Shown: positions 12,121 through 24,582 of the stretch, in pieces
How positions within the stretch are numbered: position 1 is the stretch's first letter
How the letters are laid out: every line of letters starts with the position of its first letter
From: Sphagnum compactum
Taxonomy: Eukaryota > Bryophyta > Sphagnopsida > Sphagnales
NCBI GenBank assembly: GCA_965153455.1
Contig: OZ234493.1
Span: forward strand, 32,540,213-32,604,212
DNA: 64,000 bases
Reading direction: 5' to 3'
Made by a program: the position numbers and the translations under genes
The notes under the pieces: model-generated
What the model was told of the DNA's origin: nothing
Seen by the model: only the letters and a program-made list of their open reading frames with translations
Database searches by the model: none

Positions 12121-13600
12121 ATGAAACAACTCAAAAAAAAATTGCTAACGATGATGGGTTTAGATGAAAAAAACAAGACTACCAATGCAACTTGCAAAAA
12201 TGAGCAATGGGCCCAAGGTGACAAGAGCTTACATCATGTTTTTTTCCAACGTGAATTGGACCAAGATCACATGATGAATTTTCCACAATTTGACTCACAA
12301 AAACCTTGCCATAATTTGCAAGGACCCAATGACCCTACTACACATCAAGAAACCACCAAAATGCACAGGTGACAACACCATTGAAAGAATGGGAACTCAT
12401 CTAATGTTGATTTATATCATGTCATGGCAAATGTTAAATTTGGATTAAAATTTGCATCTATAGCATTTTTATGGGGGGTCTCGATCACATCATTGAAAAC
12501 CCACCTACATAAGGTGACACATAATAGGTGCAAAGGCAAACCAAGAATGCTTGGGAAAAAAAAGGAATCTACACTTGTAGATTATGTTAAAAAGATGCAA
12601 AGGATAAGGCATCCCATCATCTTAACATAATTAAGGTGGTAAAGGTTACACAAGAGAAAACGATTCCATTCAAGAATGGGATTTCTGGCTAGGGATGACT
12701 ATAATGGTTTAAATAACATAACCCAAATCTATCATTATGCATAGCTCAAGGACTTGAAATTTGACATGTAGAGGGATTGTGACCCAACATCAACATTGCT
12801 AGTTTTATGAGGACGTGCAACATGCATAGAATTTACACAACTATCACACCCAAAGGATTTGGAAATGTGAAAAATTTGGTGCACAAGCTAGTTGCAACAA
12901 AGGCACATTTGTGCTTACCAAGATTGGATTTAAAAAATGCATTCCATACATGAAAAGGAGTGGTTATTGGTATTGTCTCGCATCAACACAAACGGTGAAT
13001 TAATTTCAACTTTTACAACTTTATAAGTAAACAATTCATGTGCAATTACATTGTGCGTTGTGCGAGTGGATCCACAATGGCTATGTAGCTTAAGGCATGG
13101 ATGACTACATGTTTGTTTTCCAATTGGATTTCTCATTTCATTGCAACAATGCAAGCATGTGGAGGCAACATGTCAATTGACAACAAACATTTACTAATTT
13201 TTTATGGTCACAACTCCCACATCACAATGGATGTAGTCTAAACAACTTGACAAGTGGGGTTGGACCTAATTACTCTACCATCCCACACATCCCATGCACT
13301 ATAGTCATGAAGATGTTTCATGTTTCAAACCATTCAAGGCCACATTTTGAACCAAAAATGTTTGGATTTTAACAAATAAAGGGAAAAATAATTAAAAAAC
13401 AAGATTTGGTGCAATGGGTTTCATTGGCCTTCAAGAAGGCTTAACACCCCACAACATTCATAAAGGCTTCGAAAAACCAACATATGGCCACTAAATCCTA
13501 GTGCAATGGCAAGTAAGATGCACATTTCTAAAAGTTTCATAAAAGTGCAAGAACCAAAAGAGGTTGAGGTTGTCGTTGAAATTTTTTGGGGTAAATTACA
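12121..13600 (+). pseudogene. Degenerate pogo/CENP-B-type (Tc1-mariner superfamily) transposase
   Basis: Broken transposase relic. The region 12424-12627 encodes a helix-turn-helix/CENP-B-like part: AFLWGVSITSLKTHLHK, then GKPRMLGKKKESTLVDYVKK. After stops and frame breaks, 13170-13350 encodes a recognisable DDE_1 core, DNKHLLIFYGHNSHITMDVV, then VGLDLITLPSHTSHAL and VSCFKPFKATF. That order (HTH_Psq, CENP-B-like, DDE_1 with the H-G-H-S-H and LPSHTSH signatures) is typical of pogo-like transposases in plants and animals. Multiple in-frame stops mean it is not functional. I could not find its terminal inverted repeats. An N-terminal open frame from 12121 may be part of the same element. Confidence 0.8.
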
Positions 13601-13639
13601 CCAAAGTTGCAAAACAAAGCTTGCCACTATGTTATTGAT

Positions 13640-16600
13640 CTTGAAAGTACTGAACTAATGCCCAACAACATTAAAGACAACAAATCCGAGGGTAACCATG
13701 ATCAAATTTCACCAAGGTCCATGGGTAATCAAAATCAAACTTCACTAAGGTCCATGAGCAACCAAGGTCAACCTCATTATAAGCTTTCATGGTTTCAAAA
13801 TGTGCCCACTAGTTAGTTGCTCCATTGCCATCAATTTCCCAATTTTTTGCTCTCCTTAAGGTTGAAGTTGTTGAACTTTTAAAGTAGCCACATGATGAAC
13901 CTTTAATTGAATACACAAAATCCATAATGATGACCTCAACACACTACTTAACAACTTTAGAACAAAAGACGAGCAAGGAAACAACTACCAAAGAGCATGA
14001 ATGCAGGAAACAAGAACAACTCACAAACAAAGAAAAAAAGGTTTAAGGAGAAAGCAAACAAAGAGGTAACCAAACAACAAAAAATCTTAAACATAGAGGC
14101 AAAAAATAAGTTAGATGAAATTTGGTTAACAAAAGCCAATTATTGAGGAAGGTGACGTGCTCCATGTGGTCATTCAAACCAATTTCCCTCTCAATGCCTA
14201 CATGGCTCCATTTTGTTGCATTATGCCTCCTATATGTCATTGTAATAAGATGGTACCAATGGAAAACAGAAAACCAAGAAGAATGGTAAAAATAACAATA
14301 ACCTACACCTGATAGACCCCCCATGGGTGTACAAACCCATGCCATATTTCATCTCAATGTTATAATCGATATAAAACTACAACTTTATCAAAATGTTTTG
14401 GCACAAGAAAGAGATTTGGTTAGAAAGAATAGAAAGGCCATCACCATTATGTTTAGGGAGGTGAAAGGGATCATAGTGGTGGGATCAATGCCATTAAAAT
14501 CATAGATAGAAATATGAAAATGATAAGAATGATTGGAAGGATTTGAGTGATGGGAACAATCACAATGTGGTGCGAGGATGAAGATGATTAGAGAGACCAC
14601 CACCATCACCAATAGGGAGTCTCATGGGAAAATGCACAAACTCATGGGAAATAAATCGCCATTTTTGGTCCATAATAGCTTTTTTACACATTATAACATT
14701 CATGCATTATCAACTTTAGGTTTCAAGTGTATCAAAATTCATACCATCTCTCGGAATTTCAGGATTACATATGTATTCATTCAAGGCAAATGTTGAATTA
14801 TATATATTTTCAATTACAAATGTGTTAATTGATTTATTGGATCCATTTTTTACTTTTAAAGTATCACCATTTTGTTGTGTGAACATCACCAATGGAATAC
14901 ACTAAGTGTGCATTCTAACATGCATAAGGTCTCCTTTCCTAACTTAATGCACTGTTTCCATTCAATAAAAAAACATGTTCTAAATATCCTTGTTAAATAT
15001 TAGAAATTACGCCCCCTATGACAATGGTCTATGTTAAAAAAGTCATAAGTAAATCATCGCAAAAGGACCCAAAAAATCCCACTTCATCGAACAATTCTTG
15101 TTGTATGAATATCATCGAGATCATACAACACTTTACACATTAAAGTTTGAAGGGAATTCAAGTATAGTAACAAAAAATGTTGCTAGATAATACCAATATT
15201 AATTCCAACAATTGCTAGTCCAAGGTCACTTTGTATGGTGTGAAAGAGGTGTCCACATGATAAGGCTAAAATTCCAAAATTATTGCATATGAGATGTCAC
15301 TTTGGGGGGGGGGGGGGGGGGGGGGGGGGGTGGTCTAGATACAAATTTTACATATAAATTGTCGAGTTCTTTAATTTTTTTTAAAAAAAAAAATTGTTCA
15401 ACTAATTTACACACTCCCTCTACAATCAACTGAATACTTACACAATTGTAATAGACGCCATGACTAGGGAATGCTGAAAATTCTCTAGCAAACCTAACTT
15501 TGTCGATTTCTCCCAAATACAAAATATATTAACTATCATGGTAGCATAATTCAAATCGATAGTGGTGACAAACTCCTCTGGAAATCTCCATCTTATTACG
15601 CTCTCAAACTTATAGTATGCCATCCCAAGTGTGATGACATGAATTTCCCCTAAACGTACTTTTAAGAGATGAATCCACAAAAGGTTGTTTTGAAATAATT
15701 TCTTCAATGACACCATACAATTTTTCACCATGCCCAATTCTCCAAATAAATGAGTGCACTTGTCTTATCATCTAGCATGAATTGAATTGCTAGTATGGAT
15801 GACAAAACATCATGTTCTAAAAGAGGATTTCAAGGAGCAAGGTATGGGATCACTTCCCTAATGTGATTTGATACTTTTTATAGCCTTATCAATTCTAAGA
15901 ATAAAACCAAGAAACTTCCATATCTCATATTTGAACACAACTCCCACCAAATGTTTCCCCACAACTTATGAATTGAACATAAAATTAAAATTTGAGCATT
16001 GAACAATCAAAAAACACCTTAGCCTTGTGTAAAAGTAATTAACTCAATGCAAGAATAAAAGAATCAAAATCAAATAGATGTGTAAAAAAAATGCAACCAT
16101 AAACATTGCAAAATTTGATCCCTTAATGTTGAAGGAAATAGTATGTATATTATGTTTTAAAAAAAATTGTACCATACACAAACGACATAGAAACAAAAAG
16201 TGAAACTGCCGTTGTTGTTGATCTCCCTAATGTTAAAGATGTCACAAAGAAATAACATTAATTAAAATGATCTCCAACCCTTTGTTTTCTCCAAATGTTG
16301 GGTATTCATAAAGTGGGAAAATTTTCAAAATTGTGAGGATCAAATGTTGAAACAACAATATTAATTACACATGATTTGAAAAATAATAATTTGAATCATA
16401 GTAGCAACGAATGTAGTTAATGAATGTTGCAGTGAAGGTGGCCTCAACAAATTGAAAACCCAAGATGAAATTGTAGGTTGGTTACCTGAATGCTTTGCTA
16501 GTTGTGTCAAAAGAGTATGCATTCACATGACATTGGGTTGTTACATGACTGGGTTGTTGCATGATTGCCAAGCATAAGCTACACTCACCAATAGGCACAG

Positions 16601-17000
16601 TGAAAGGTGTGAAGTGCATCTCATGCTGAAACATATATAGAAGCACAAAAGTACCAACAATCTACGTGTATAATCAATATCCAGCTGACAGAAAACATTT
16701 AATTCTGATGCACTACAGGGTTTTGAATGACCACTCATCAAATCCAAAATACAGAGTACATTTGTAAGAAAATTCAAGTTTTTTAACTAACTCAGCCCCA
16801 AAAGACGCTATACACATTTTGCTTGCACAGCAAATGAGTATTGATCATATATATAGGCAGATATATAGGGAGAGAAGTTTGCTCATTGAAATCACAGTTT
16901 TGTGCAAAACTTATTACTATCATCAACTGTGTGAAAATTGAAAATCACAAAGTATAATGACTTTTATGTGCAACCAAAGACCACCATCTCTTACTCATCT
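13640..17000. other. Intergenic, no intact gene
   Basis: Includes a short near-repeat at about 13690-13770 (CAAGGTCCATG-type units) and weak coding-like phrases on the plus strand to 14.6 kb that may be the tail of the dead transposase. The minus strand at 15280-15740 carries two overlapping open frames of 80-99 codons with no family I recognise. The last part, about 16.4-17.1 kb, may include the 3' untranslated region of the ALF4 homologue. Confidence 0.45.
15304..15330. repeat. 27-base poly-G tract
   Basis: Uninterrupted run of 27 G. It is potentially quadruplex-forming and also a likely place for assembly or length error. Confidence 0.9.
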
Positions 17001-17115
17001 TAACAGAACTGTCTTTTCAGGTGGTCCTATTGGCAAGAATTGGTGAGAAATTGAGTGAAGGAATAAAACCAACTTGGTTGCCACCATGTCAAAGGCAGTC
17101 ATCATCTGTAAGTGA

Positions 17116-20100
17116 TCAGTGCAGCTTTAGCGCATCCTCAGTGAGTTCAAGACAACGGATAAGCACACTTTGTAAATTGTCAATGGCAAGGCCCACTCCA
17201 GCTGCATACTCATCACCTTCTACAACCAAGTTTGATTGGATGCCTCCAAGAAGCTCATGTAAGGGAAGCAGCCACTGTGTCTGTGCCTTCATAAGAGATG
17301 CCTTGGAAAGTACACCTGTCAGATTTGTCTTCCCTGTCCATTCCCATAAACAACCAAGGTTAAAGTCATAAGTCTGGTCTACAAGACAGAACTACTAGCC
17401 TTACTACAATTAAGAACCATATCAGTTTCCATGCTGCAGAATCTTCCCCAATTTTGGTGAAATCCTTTCATGGCTTGAATATTGTAAATGAGAAGCATTT
17501 TACAATAAATGAACTCAAGAATCTGAACCAGGATAATTTTCAAATTCTTAGAGCATAAGGGTTATACTGCTAGTATGTGGAATTGTATCTGCCATTCTTT
17601 CAGAGAATCTGTCCATCATTCAGGGCCAGAATTTGAACCTGATGTCTCTCGAATGATGATGAAACGATAGAGATTGAGGGCACCTTGTACCTGAGCCAAA
17701 AATAAATCATGTTTAAAAGTGACATGCTTAAGGAGTATTGATGGTTGAATCAGAAACATATTACATGTCCACCAAATCAAGGTGGATTAAGACAAACTGT
17801 TCTCACATGACTTCCTTGCCACACCCTCAAAGAGCTACAATGAGCAAGAAGAGTTAGGACTGTCAGTGGAAATGGCACAACAGCCTAGTGGAAATTATTA
17901 CTGTGATATGACTAGCTTCAGTACTTTGATTCCATCCAGAAAGCCCTTCACACACACATTAATCTTCTTTGTGTAGTTTCACCATAAGGACACCCAGAAA
18001 GGCCAATAGGCTCAGTGCTAAGTTCTTCCACAGCAGCCATACATACTTAAAGGACTAAGTTCATAATGCTTGGACCTTCCTCTGCATGTTATATAACCAT
18101 TGTCCTTGTCCTCATAGCAGGCTTCCCACTCTGCATCTATTATGTTCACAGGTAGAGATAGAATAGTTCATAGACCTCACTCAGTTTGAACACAGCAAGT
18201 GAAGGAGCAAGGGAGGGAAATATTACCGAGTCTATTTGAGAAGGCAGATCAGGAGGGTTTCCTCCCAATGGATGAAGAACACTTTCGATCACTTGTAGGA
18301 CCTCTGAACTAACAAATGGTGAGACAATAGGACAGGATTTGAAAGAATCTCCTACTGCTGTCACTTCCACATTGCATTCTGCTCCACATCCTTGTTTGAA
18401 CACTGGCCAAGCTCTTGCAACCTCATCTTTGAGACATGTTAGCAACAGTGAAACCTGCCACCAAAACCAATTGACAAGGTTTCAAAGTCTTCAGTGTTAA
18501 CCACTGACACATTGGATCAACAAAGTCTAAAGACGCTGGATGCATGAAGGACAAAGACCATAAAAGTTGTAGCCCTACCAGTGATGGATGGGGACAACTG
18601 CTGATGAGAGCCTGCAGACTGTGGAACCTGGTGGAGACTGGGAGAACATCTTTGATGACCTGCATTCAACTTATCGCTTCAGAAATGTAGCAACACCCAA
18701 GGTGATTGTCCAAGAAAGATCTGTAGATCATAGAACAGTTACAACAGATCAACAAAGACATTACTGTCCTCTTGACCAGCTGGAGGAGCTAGAAACTAGT
18801 ATCAAATGAGGTTTAAATCAACAGGATCAAAAGGTTGATTTGCCTTTGTCAGAGCAATGTATGCACGTCGCCGCAATGCAGGGTCTGGTGCATAGACAAT
18901 CACATCCTGAACTGCCTGAGTACATGGGTTGCATTCTCCACAGATCATGTCAGTCATGGATGTAACTGTCAGTCTTCAGAAGTGAATATCAATGAAACAT
19001 CAAACCACATAAAGCAAATAACCTCAAGTAACAGAGCTACAACCAAAATCACCCAGATAATGAAAATATGAACCCTAGTAACCTATAACAGTGGAGGTCT
19101 GGTTTATGCTTGAGTTGAAATCTGTACCTGCAGTATAGGAACAATTTGCAATGTCAAGGTGGGCCAGTCATCTTCTGTATTGTCATGAGTAGTTGTCTCA
19201 TATGGACCTGAGATGTCAAGGATGGAGAAGAGAAGTGTGACTCCTTTCTCCGGGAGTAACCAGGAGGGCCTTGACAAGGGCACAGAGAGGAGTGAAGTCA
19301 CCAGAGATAATGCAGCAATCACCCCTTTAATCCCAGACAACAGAAACTTCTCCTTGAGAGAGTGAAGTGACTCCCTGGCTGTGGAATCCGCTTTGCTGTC
19401 GGACATTCCCCAGTACACTGTTCTGGCCCCAGCAATGAGGCTTTTGGATTGAGAGCAATAAAGCTGAGCCACCCACAAGACGACTGACTCACAACAACAC
19501 ACAACTCAACTGACCTAGTTGTATATGAACTCAATCCATATTGTAAGGACTTAGGTAGAACAGTGGGAAGTGTTATGAGACTGACCTGCTAGAGCACCTC
19601 CTCTTCTGGCTTCTGACTTAACAAGGGATTTCTCAGCATCATCATCTGGAATACAACAGAAGAAATGTTCATATGCAGAAAATAAATGCAGACATGTATA
19701 GCAGTAACTGTGAGTGAACAAAACTCTTTGGTTGGCACAGATCACATACCATCAGTTGTTGAATCAACAAATTTCTCAATTTGATTGCTTGTAAGCAATT
19801 CAAAGAAAGAGATTCCACAAAGTGGCAGTAATTCCACAAGCTGCAGAACAATATCTGGAGCTCCTGGTGGTGAACTTTGAAGTCCTCCACCAATTATTGC
19901 CTGTAATCATATGGTCCATGAACTCAATGTTTTGCCCATATCATGTTTGGAAACAGAGACTGGGGACATACAACACCTAAATTCCCTAAAAAGGGAAACA
20001 AGGTTCACATCTAGATATCATTGACACAAAATGCTCAGAAGCTGTATAATGTATTCAACAGACATGATGTGCATAGTCCCATCTCCATGTGTTTCAAGGA

Positions 20101-21360
20101 ACCACCAAAGTAGACAGATGACAGAATAGGAGGAATGGTGTTGGTTTGTATGTGGTCAGGAATGAGAACCAAGAGCTGCAATGTAAACACTCCAAGACTT
20201 CGTTGGAGTGATTCCCTCTCTTGCTCCTCCTGTCCTCTTTCCATCCATACAGACTTCATCAGTATAGTTCAATCTTTTAATCTGCCACTTTGTGAAAGGA
20301 TTTTTGCTCTAGACCAGGTGATGTGTCTACAGTGACAAAGCTGTCACAAGCAAAGAGCTGCAAATATTGTCTCTCTTGCCAGTCAAGAGCACAAGAATAG
20401 CAACCAGCATCCTGACAAGCATTGCTCTGACAATAGCAAACAGGGATAATCAGAGAGTACAGAGGGCCACTTACTTCTACCAGATCACAAGTGTATCTGA
20501 CTGCATTTGCAACCAATATCAATTCATGGATGATCTCTGTACGGAGATCTTCAATTGGCATATTTCTGTTTGTTAAAATGCTATCAGAAAGGGAACCGTC
20601 TCCATTGCCATTCTCAACCCCATCCTCCTCTTCTCTCATAGTCAGGCGTGCAACAGCAAGCAGTCCTGGGTTTCCTGACTTGAAAAAGTCAGCCTGCCGC
20701 CTCTTAAGGCGGGGAAACACTGCTCACACCAACATTGAACCTAATTCATCATATAATTCATCACACTGCATACATTTCAACTTAGAGTCCAGCACTATGG
20801 CACAAGATCTTGTGTACAGAGACATCAGTCATGGTTAATGAAAGTAGATACTTACTTACCAAGAGAGAGGCCTCGTGCAAGAGGGACACAAAATGCCAAA
20901 GTCTGAAAAGATGTCAAGATGTTCAAGGCCTGAAATAAATCCCAAAAATGGATTAGCTCAACCATTAGCATTCATGACATGAACAAGCATGCATGAAAGT
21001 GGTGAAACTTTTATCTTCACAATGTAAGACAACTCCATTTTCCAATTGAAGCAGCTGAATGTTCTCCACCTTAAACCCTAAAGGGATCTTTCTCCAATTC
21101 TTGCAAACAGACACTTGCACATGAGGAAGGGAGAAGCATGAGATACAAAAACGAACCTCCATAAAGCCAGCAAAAAGTTCACGAGGGTTGCACGACTGTG
21201 CCAAAGCTTCTATAATTGAATAGCAGAAGTTCAGACATGGCTGGGAAAGGTTGACATATTTCACAACCACCAAAGGCAATTCCCACCCCACATGATCCAG
21301 CAGCACCTGCAAAACACACAGAAGCAACAGGATTACCCTCCCTTTTTTCCTGCAAAGAGG

Positions 21361-21415
<55 letters not shown>

Positions 21416-22145
21416 TAGAAAGTTCCAAAGGTTTCAAGTGAGATACTTCACTGCAATCTGTAATGGTGAGTAGGCCATGATGCCAATATAAAAATCATTC
21501 TTCCAAGGTACCTCCAACCCCAACAAAACGGGAACAGGGTAATATAGATCCTCAATTGCACACCTGACCAGAAGGACTGGATGGATCCAGCAAAGTCATG
21601 GCTTGCTGGAGCATCTCCTCACAAGATGCCAACCAATCCTCCTCCTCCCTCGTTTCTGCCAGCTCCATATTTTCAAATGGAGCCCTTAAAACCTCCACAA
21701 ATTCATGAGCAGCGTCCGCTGCCTGCTCCTCATCTTCTTCGCTCTGTGCCACATCCCAACAAGATCAAATACATCGCTCAAGACAGACACAAATTGCCTC
21801 AGAAGGCTCCTTTTCCATAAACCCGGACAAGCCTGATACTTCCATGAAAACAGCAAAACTTTCACTTTGAAAAACCATGACAATGTAGGTACCACCAAAC
21901 AGGAAGGAAACGAGACAACACTGTTGCAAAAAATGCACCATCTCCTCCAAAAAGAGATGAATCAAACCGGGTTCTGGAATTGTACAAGGGCAGAGAAAAA
22001 CGCATCTTCTGAAGCGGAAAAAAGGGAAAAAAGAAAAAAATAAATTTGTACATTTATTAAGGGGGGAGCTGATCAGAGAAGCAGCTAGTACCTGACTACA
22101 GCGAAGCGCAGCCTCTTGCAACCGGTCACGAAGCGAGACGGCCAT
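17116..22145 (-). CDS. ALF4: ALF4 homologue (aberrant lateral root formation 4; glomulin family)
   Basis: In Arabidopsis ALF4 is needed for pericycle divisions that start lateral roots, and as a glomulin homologue it binds RBX1 and restrains SCF ligases (family knowledge). Proposed exons, minus strand: 22145-22092, 21743-21564, 21306-21157, 20929-20860, 20719-20475, 20229-20116, 19900-19750, 19645-19586, 19417-19128, 18915-18844, 18659-18579, 18454-18227, 17690-17639, 17333-17116. Phases join to 1965 nt, 654 residues; Arabidopsis ALF4 is of similar length. Family signatures seen in order: LRDRLQEAALRCSQ; GWELPLVVVKYVNLSQ and SCNPRELF; FPRLKRRQ; LGVFTLQLLVLIP; VLQLVELLPLCGISFFELL; VYWGMSD; VIVYAPDPALRRRAY; TRFHSLQALISS; LHPLGGNPPDLPSQ; GALNLYRFIII; GKTNLTGVLSKASL and WLLPLHELLGGI at the C-terminus. 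The protein should be an all-helical ARM/HEAT-like repeat. One intron appears to be GC-AG. The exon 2 start and exon 6 end are the least certain. Confidence 0.92.
21362..21412. repeat. (CT)n microsatellite in an ALF4 intron
   Basis: About 25 CT units between exons 2 and 3 of the ALF4 homologue; on the coding strand this reads (GA)n, close to the splice acceptor side of the intron. Confidence 0.9.
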
Positions 22146-22329
22146 GCCTCGAAACTGCAATCACGCCATACTACCTCCACTACTCTCAGCTTCGTGCAAA
22201 CCCTGAACCCTAATCCTAATAGCTCCGGCAAGGAGGAAGCACTCCGCGAAGACAAATTACAAGGCGGAATCGTGAGACGCGACTACCGTGGCAAAACGTT
22301 CCGTCGTAGAATTTGAAGCGTCCTGAGTC

Positions 22330-22550
22330 CTCAGTGTCCTCACTCTCGATTGGCAGCTCTTTTTTTTCCCTGACGAAATTTCGCCAAAAAAAAACGAAAT
22401 TTAAACAAAAACAAAATCTCAATTGAAGTGATTCTGAAGGGGTTATAATCGCCAAAAGTTAGAAAATAAGCAGTAAAAATTGGCAGACTTTTGAATTTGG
22501 ATTTCAGTGTGTAGCCATAAATAGAAAAGGTTGACAAAAGATTTTGTACT
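22330..22550 (+). repeat. Dispersed repeat family A, copy 1
   Basis: Similar to 43373-43535 in the same orientation. Shared blocks are GAAATTT(C/T)GCCAAAA, AAGTGATT(C/T)TG, ATC(G/A)CCAAAAGT, AGTAAAAAT and TT(C/T)AGTGTGTAGCCA. It begins within 200 bases upstream of the ALF4 start codon, so it may contribute to that gene's promoter region. Confidence 0.65.
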
Positions 22551-22639
22551 TCATATTTAGTTTATAGCCAGATTTGGCTAAATCCTCTTCGGAATGGTAA
22601 GTTGTCATTTGGGGAGGGGGGGGGGTGTACATCTTCATA

Positions 22640-23560
22640 TGATGATCACCATTCAAGCTACATCAAAAAAATTCCTTTAAAAAACACTTCTCCTGACTCC
22701 TAAGAGGCCATTTTTTGGGGTGTGACATTTTGCCAAAATGAGAAAAACAAATTAGGGCTGCAACCCCTAAAAGGGCTTTTTTCTTTTGGAATTTTTTGGA
22801 AAAAAACCCCCCAAAAAGCCAGGGGTTTCGAACTGGGTGCTTGTGAAACCTTTTGTAATAAATTGATTTTCTAAAATCAAATTTCCATTTGTTCACAAAG
22901 TTGCTTTAGGTGTTTTGGATTTTGGGAACCTAATCAAAAGGTTCCCCAAAACCTCCTCAACCTTACTAGTCAATTGGGAACATGTCAAATTAAAAAAAAC
23001 AAGGGGTGTGTCACATTGTGGCCTTGCCATTTTACATTTAAAAATGTACCTTAAGGCAAAAGAAAAATTATGGAAGCTCAAATATTTCACCATGCAAAAA
23101 TATCCCAAGATCTTAAATATCCCTCTAAAAGAAACCAAAATCCTTCAATATATTATAACTCTATAATAACTAATCTCAAGTTTCAACATAAGCCAATATA
23201 TCATCTTTCAAAAATCCTCATATAAAAATAGACCTATTATTATTTATTACCGAGGGGCCAAAATCCCTTAAGCTACTATACTCTATAATAAATCTAAACA
23301 CAATATCCTTGCCTTGGTAGGCAAGGCCAATAAAAAAATTGAGATGGATATCAAACCACCCGTAAATTTGAAACCCAAAATCCAATCAAATCCCATTTCT
23401 TTTCTTTTCTTTTCTTTTAAAACTAGCTTGAAATTGGAACCTTGCCCATAAACTTTTTAAAAAAACTAGAACCAAATGTTCTTCCTAGAACCTAAGAATT
23501 GCAGAACACTAATATTTACCTATTTATATATCCAATATGATATATCAAAATGAAGGACTA
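22640..23560. other. Intergenic, no gene recognised
   Basis: AT-rich stretch with homopolymer-interrupted open frames only. A TTCGAA-containing segment near 22826-22834 resembles a tRNA B box by chance; no A box or cloverleaf can be drawn. Confidence 0.45.
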
Positions 23561-23663
23561 TGTCAAAGGAGAATTTTTTTTTTTAAATTTTGAAACTTAG
23601 AACCTTCGATAGCCATTGGACTGTCGAAATAGTAAGTTTTAGATTAAATTTTGAATCCATAAT

Positions 23664-23863
23664 ACAGATATCCGTAAAGTCAGGAAAAGACAGCACCAGT
23701 ACCTTGAGTTTGGTCATACACAGGGTGAGATTACAAGAAAAACCTGCAAAAAAGTACATTAGCATTCAAGAGGCGGGGTGAAACTCAGAAAACCATCAAT
23801 TTTGATGGTTTCGGCATTTCATACTGAGATTTAATAAAATTTTCTTACTTTACGGATACCACT
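23664..23863 (-). mobile_element. MITE-like repeat family B, copy 1 (about 200 bp)
   Basis: Bounded by imperfect inverted ends: ATATCCGTAAAGTCAG on the left and CTTACTTTACGGATACC on the right. Internal blocks GTTTGGTCATACACAG and GGGTGAAACTCAG recur in the copy at 43553-43853, which is in the opposite orientation, and in a diverged fragment near 26068-26210. No coding capacity was seen. The superfamily is unknown because no convincing target duplication was found. Confidence 0.7.
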
Positions 23864-24582
23864 AAAAGACAGGTTAGGGGGTGAAAGGAGGCCCAAAGAC
23901 AGGGTGAATTTGCAGATATCTCTAATATATAAGTTTTAAGATGGTAAAGTTGTAACTTCTTCAAAAGGTCATCGAAGGATTGATAGGGGGTATCGATCAT
24001 GTTGTTTGGTTGGCATTACTTCTACCAAACTCTTTCGATAGCCTTCCAAGATCACACTTCTTTGAGTATTTAAACTTTATTTTTCTCAATTTTGGGGACG
24101 CTCCTTTACTTTTAGATCTTAGGCATTCTTAATGGAATAGCTATAGTATATATTTTTTGTGTTATCATCATCTTTCAAATGAAACCCTCTTGTTGGAAAA
24201 AAAAGATTCTCATATTTTTTCTTGATGTTTTGAAGCTTGTATGTACATTTTTCTCTCAGCACTATAAGACTTTGGTTTGGAAGCTTTGCAATAGTAATTT
24301 GAATAAAAAAGAAAATTAAATTAGAAAAAAATGTGAGTATTTCTTGCTGCCTACCATATTATTTGGGTAGAAGCCAAATGAGCTTATAGCAACATAACTC
24401 ATGTTTAGAAGTTTTGGATTTTGAATCTTTTATTTATCCAGTTTTTGTTTTGCAATAATTTGTTGTTAGAGTTTCAGTTTCAAAATCATTTGGTAATACA
24501 TTTTTGCATTTAAATTCATAAATTTTCATATCCCACTTAGATATCTTAAAGTGGCAATATCATACTTGTCAAAAATCAGTTT

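Noticed and set aside
20300-20440. Open minus-strand frame between ALF4 exons 5 and 6 (SNACQDAGCYS... or AMLVRMLVAILVLL)
   Set aside because: Including it breaks the phase or adds sequence not seen in the family; exon 5 joins the exon at 20229 in phase and restores the expected LGVFTLQLLVLIP helix.
22826-22860. tRNA- or SINE-like B box (GTTCGAAACC on the minus strand)
   Set aside because: No A box at the right distance, no cloverleaf, and flanks are homopolymer-rich. Chance similarity.
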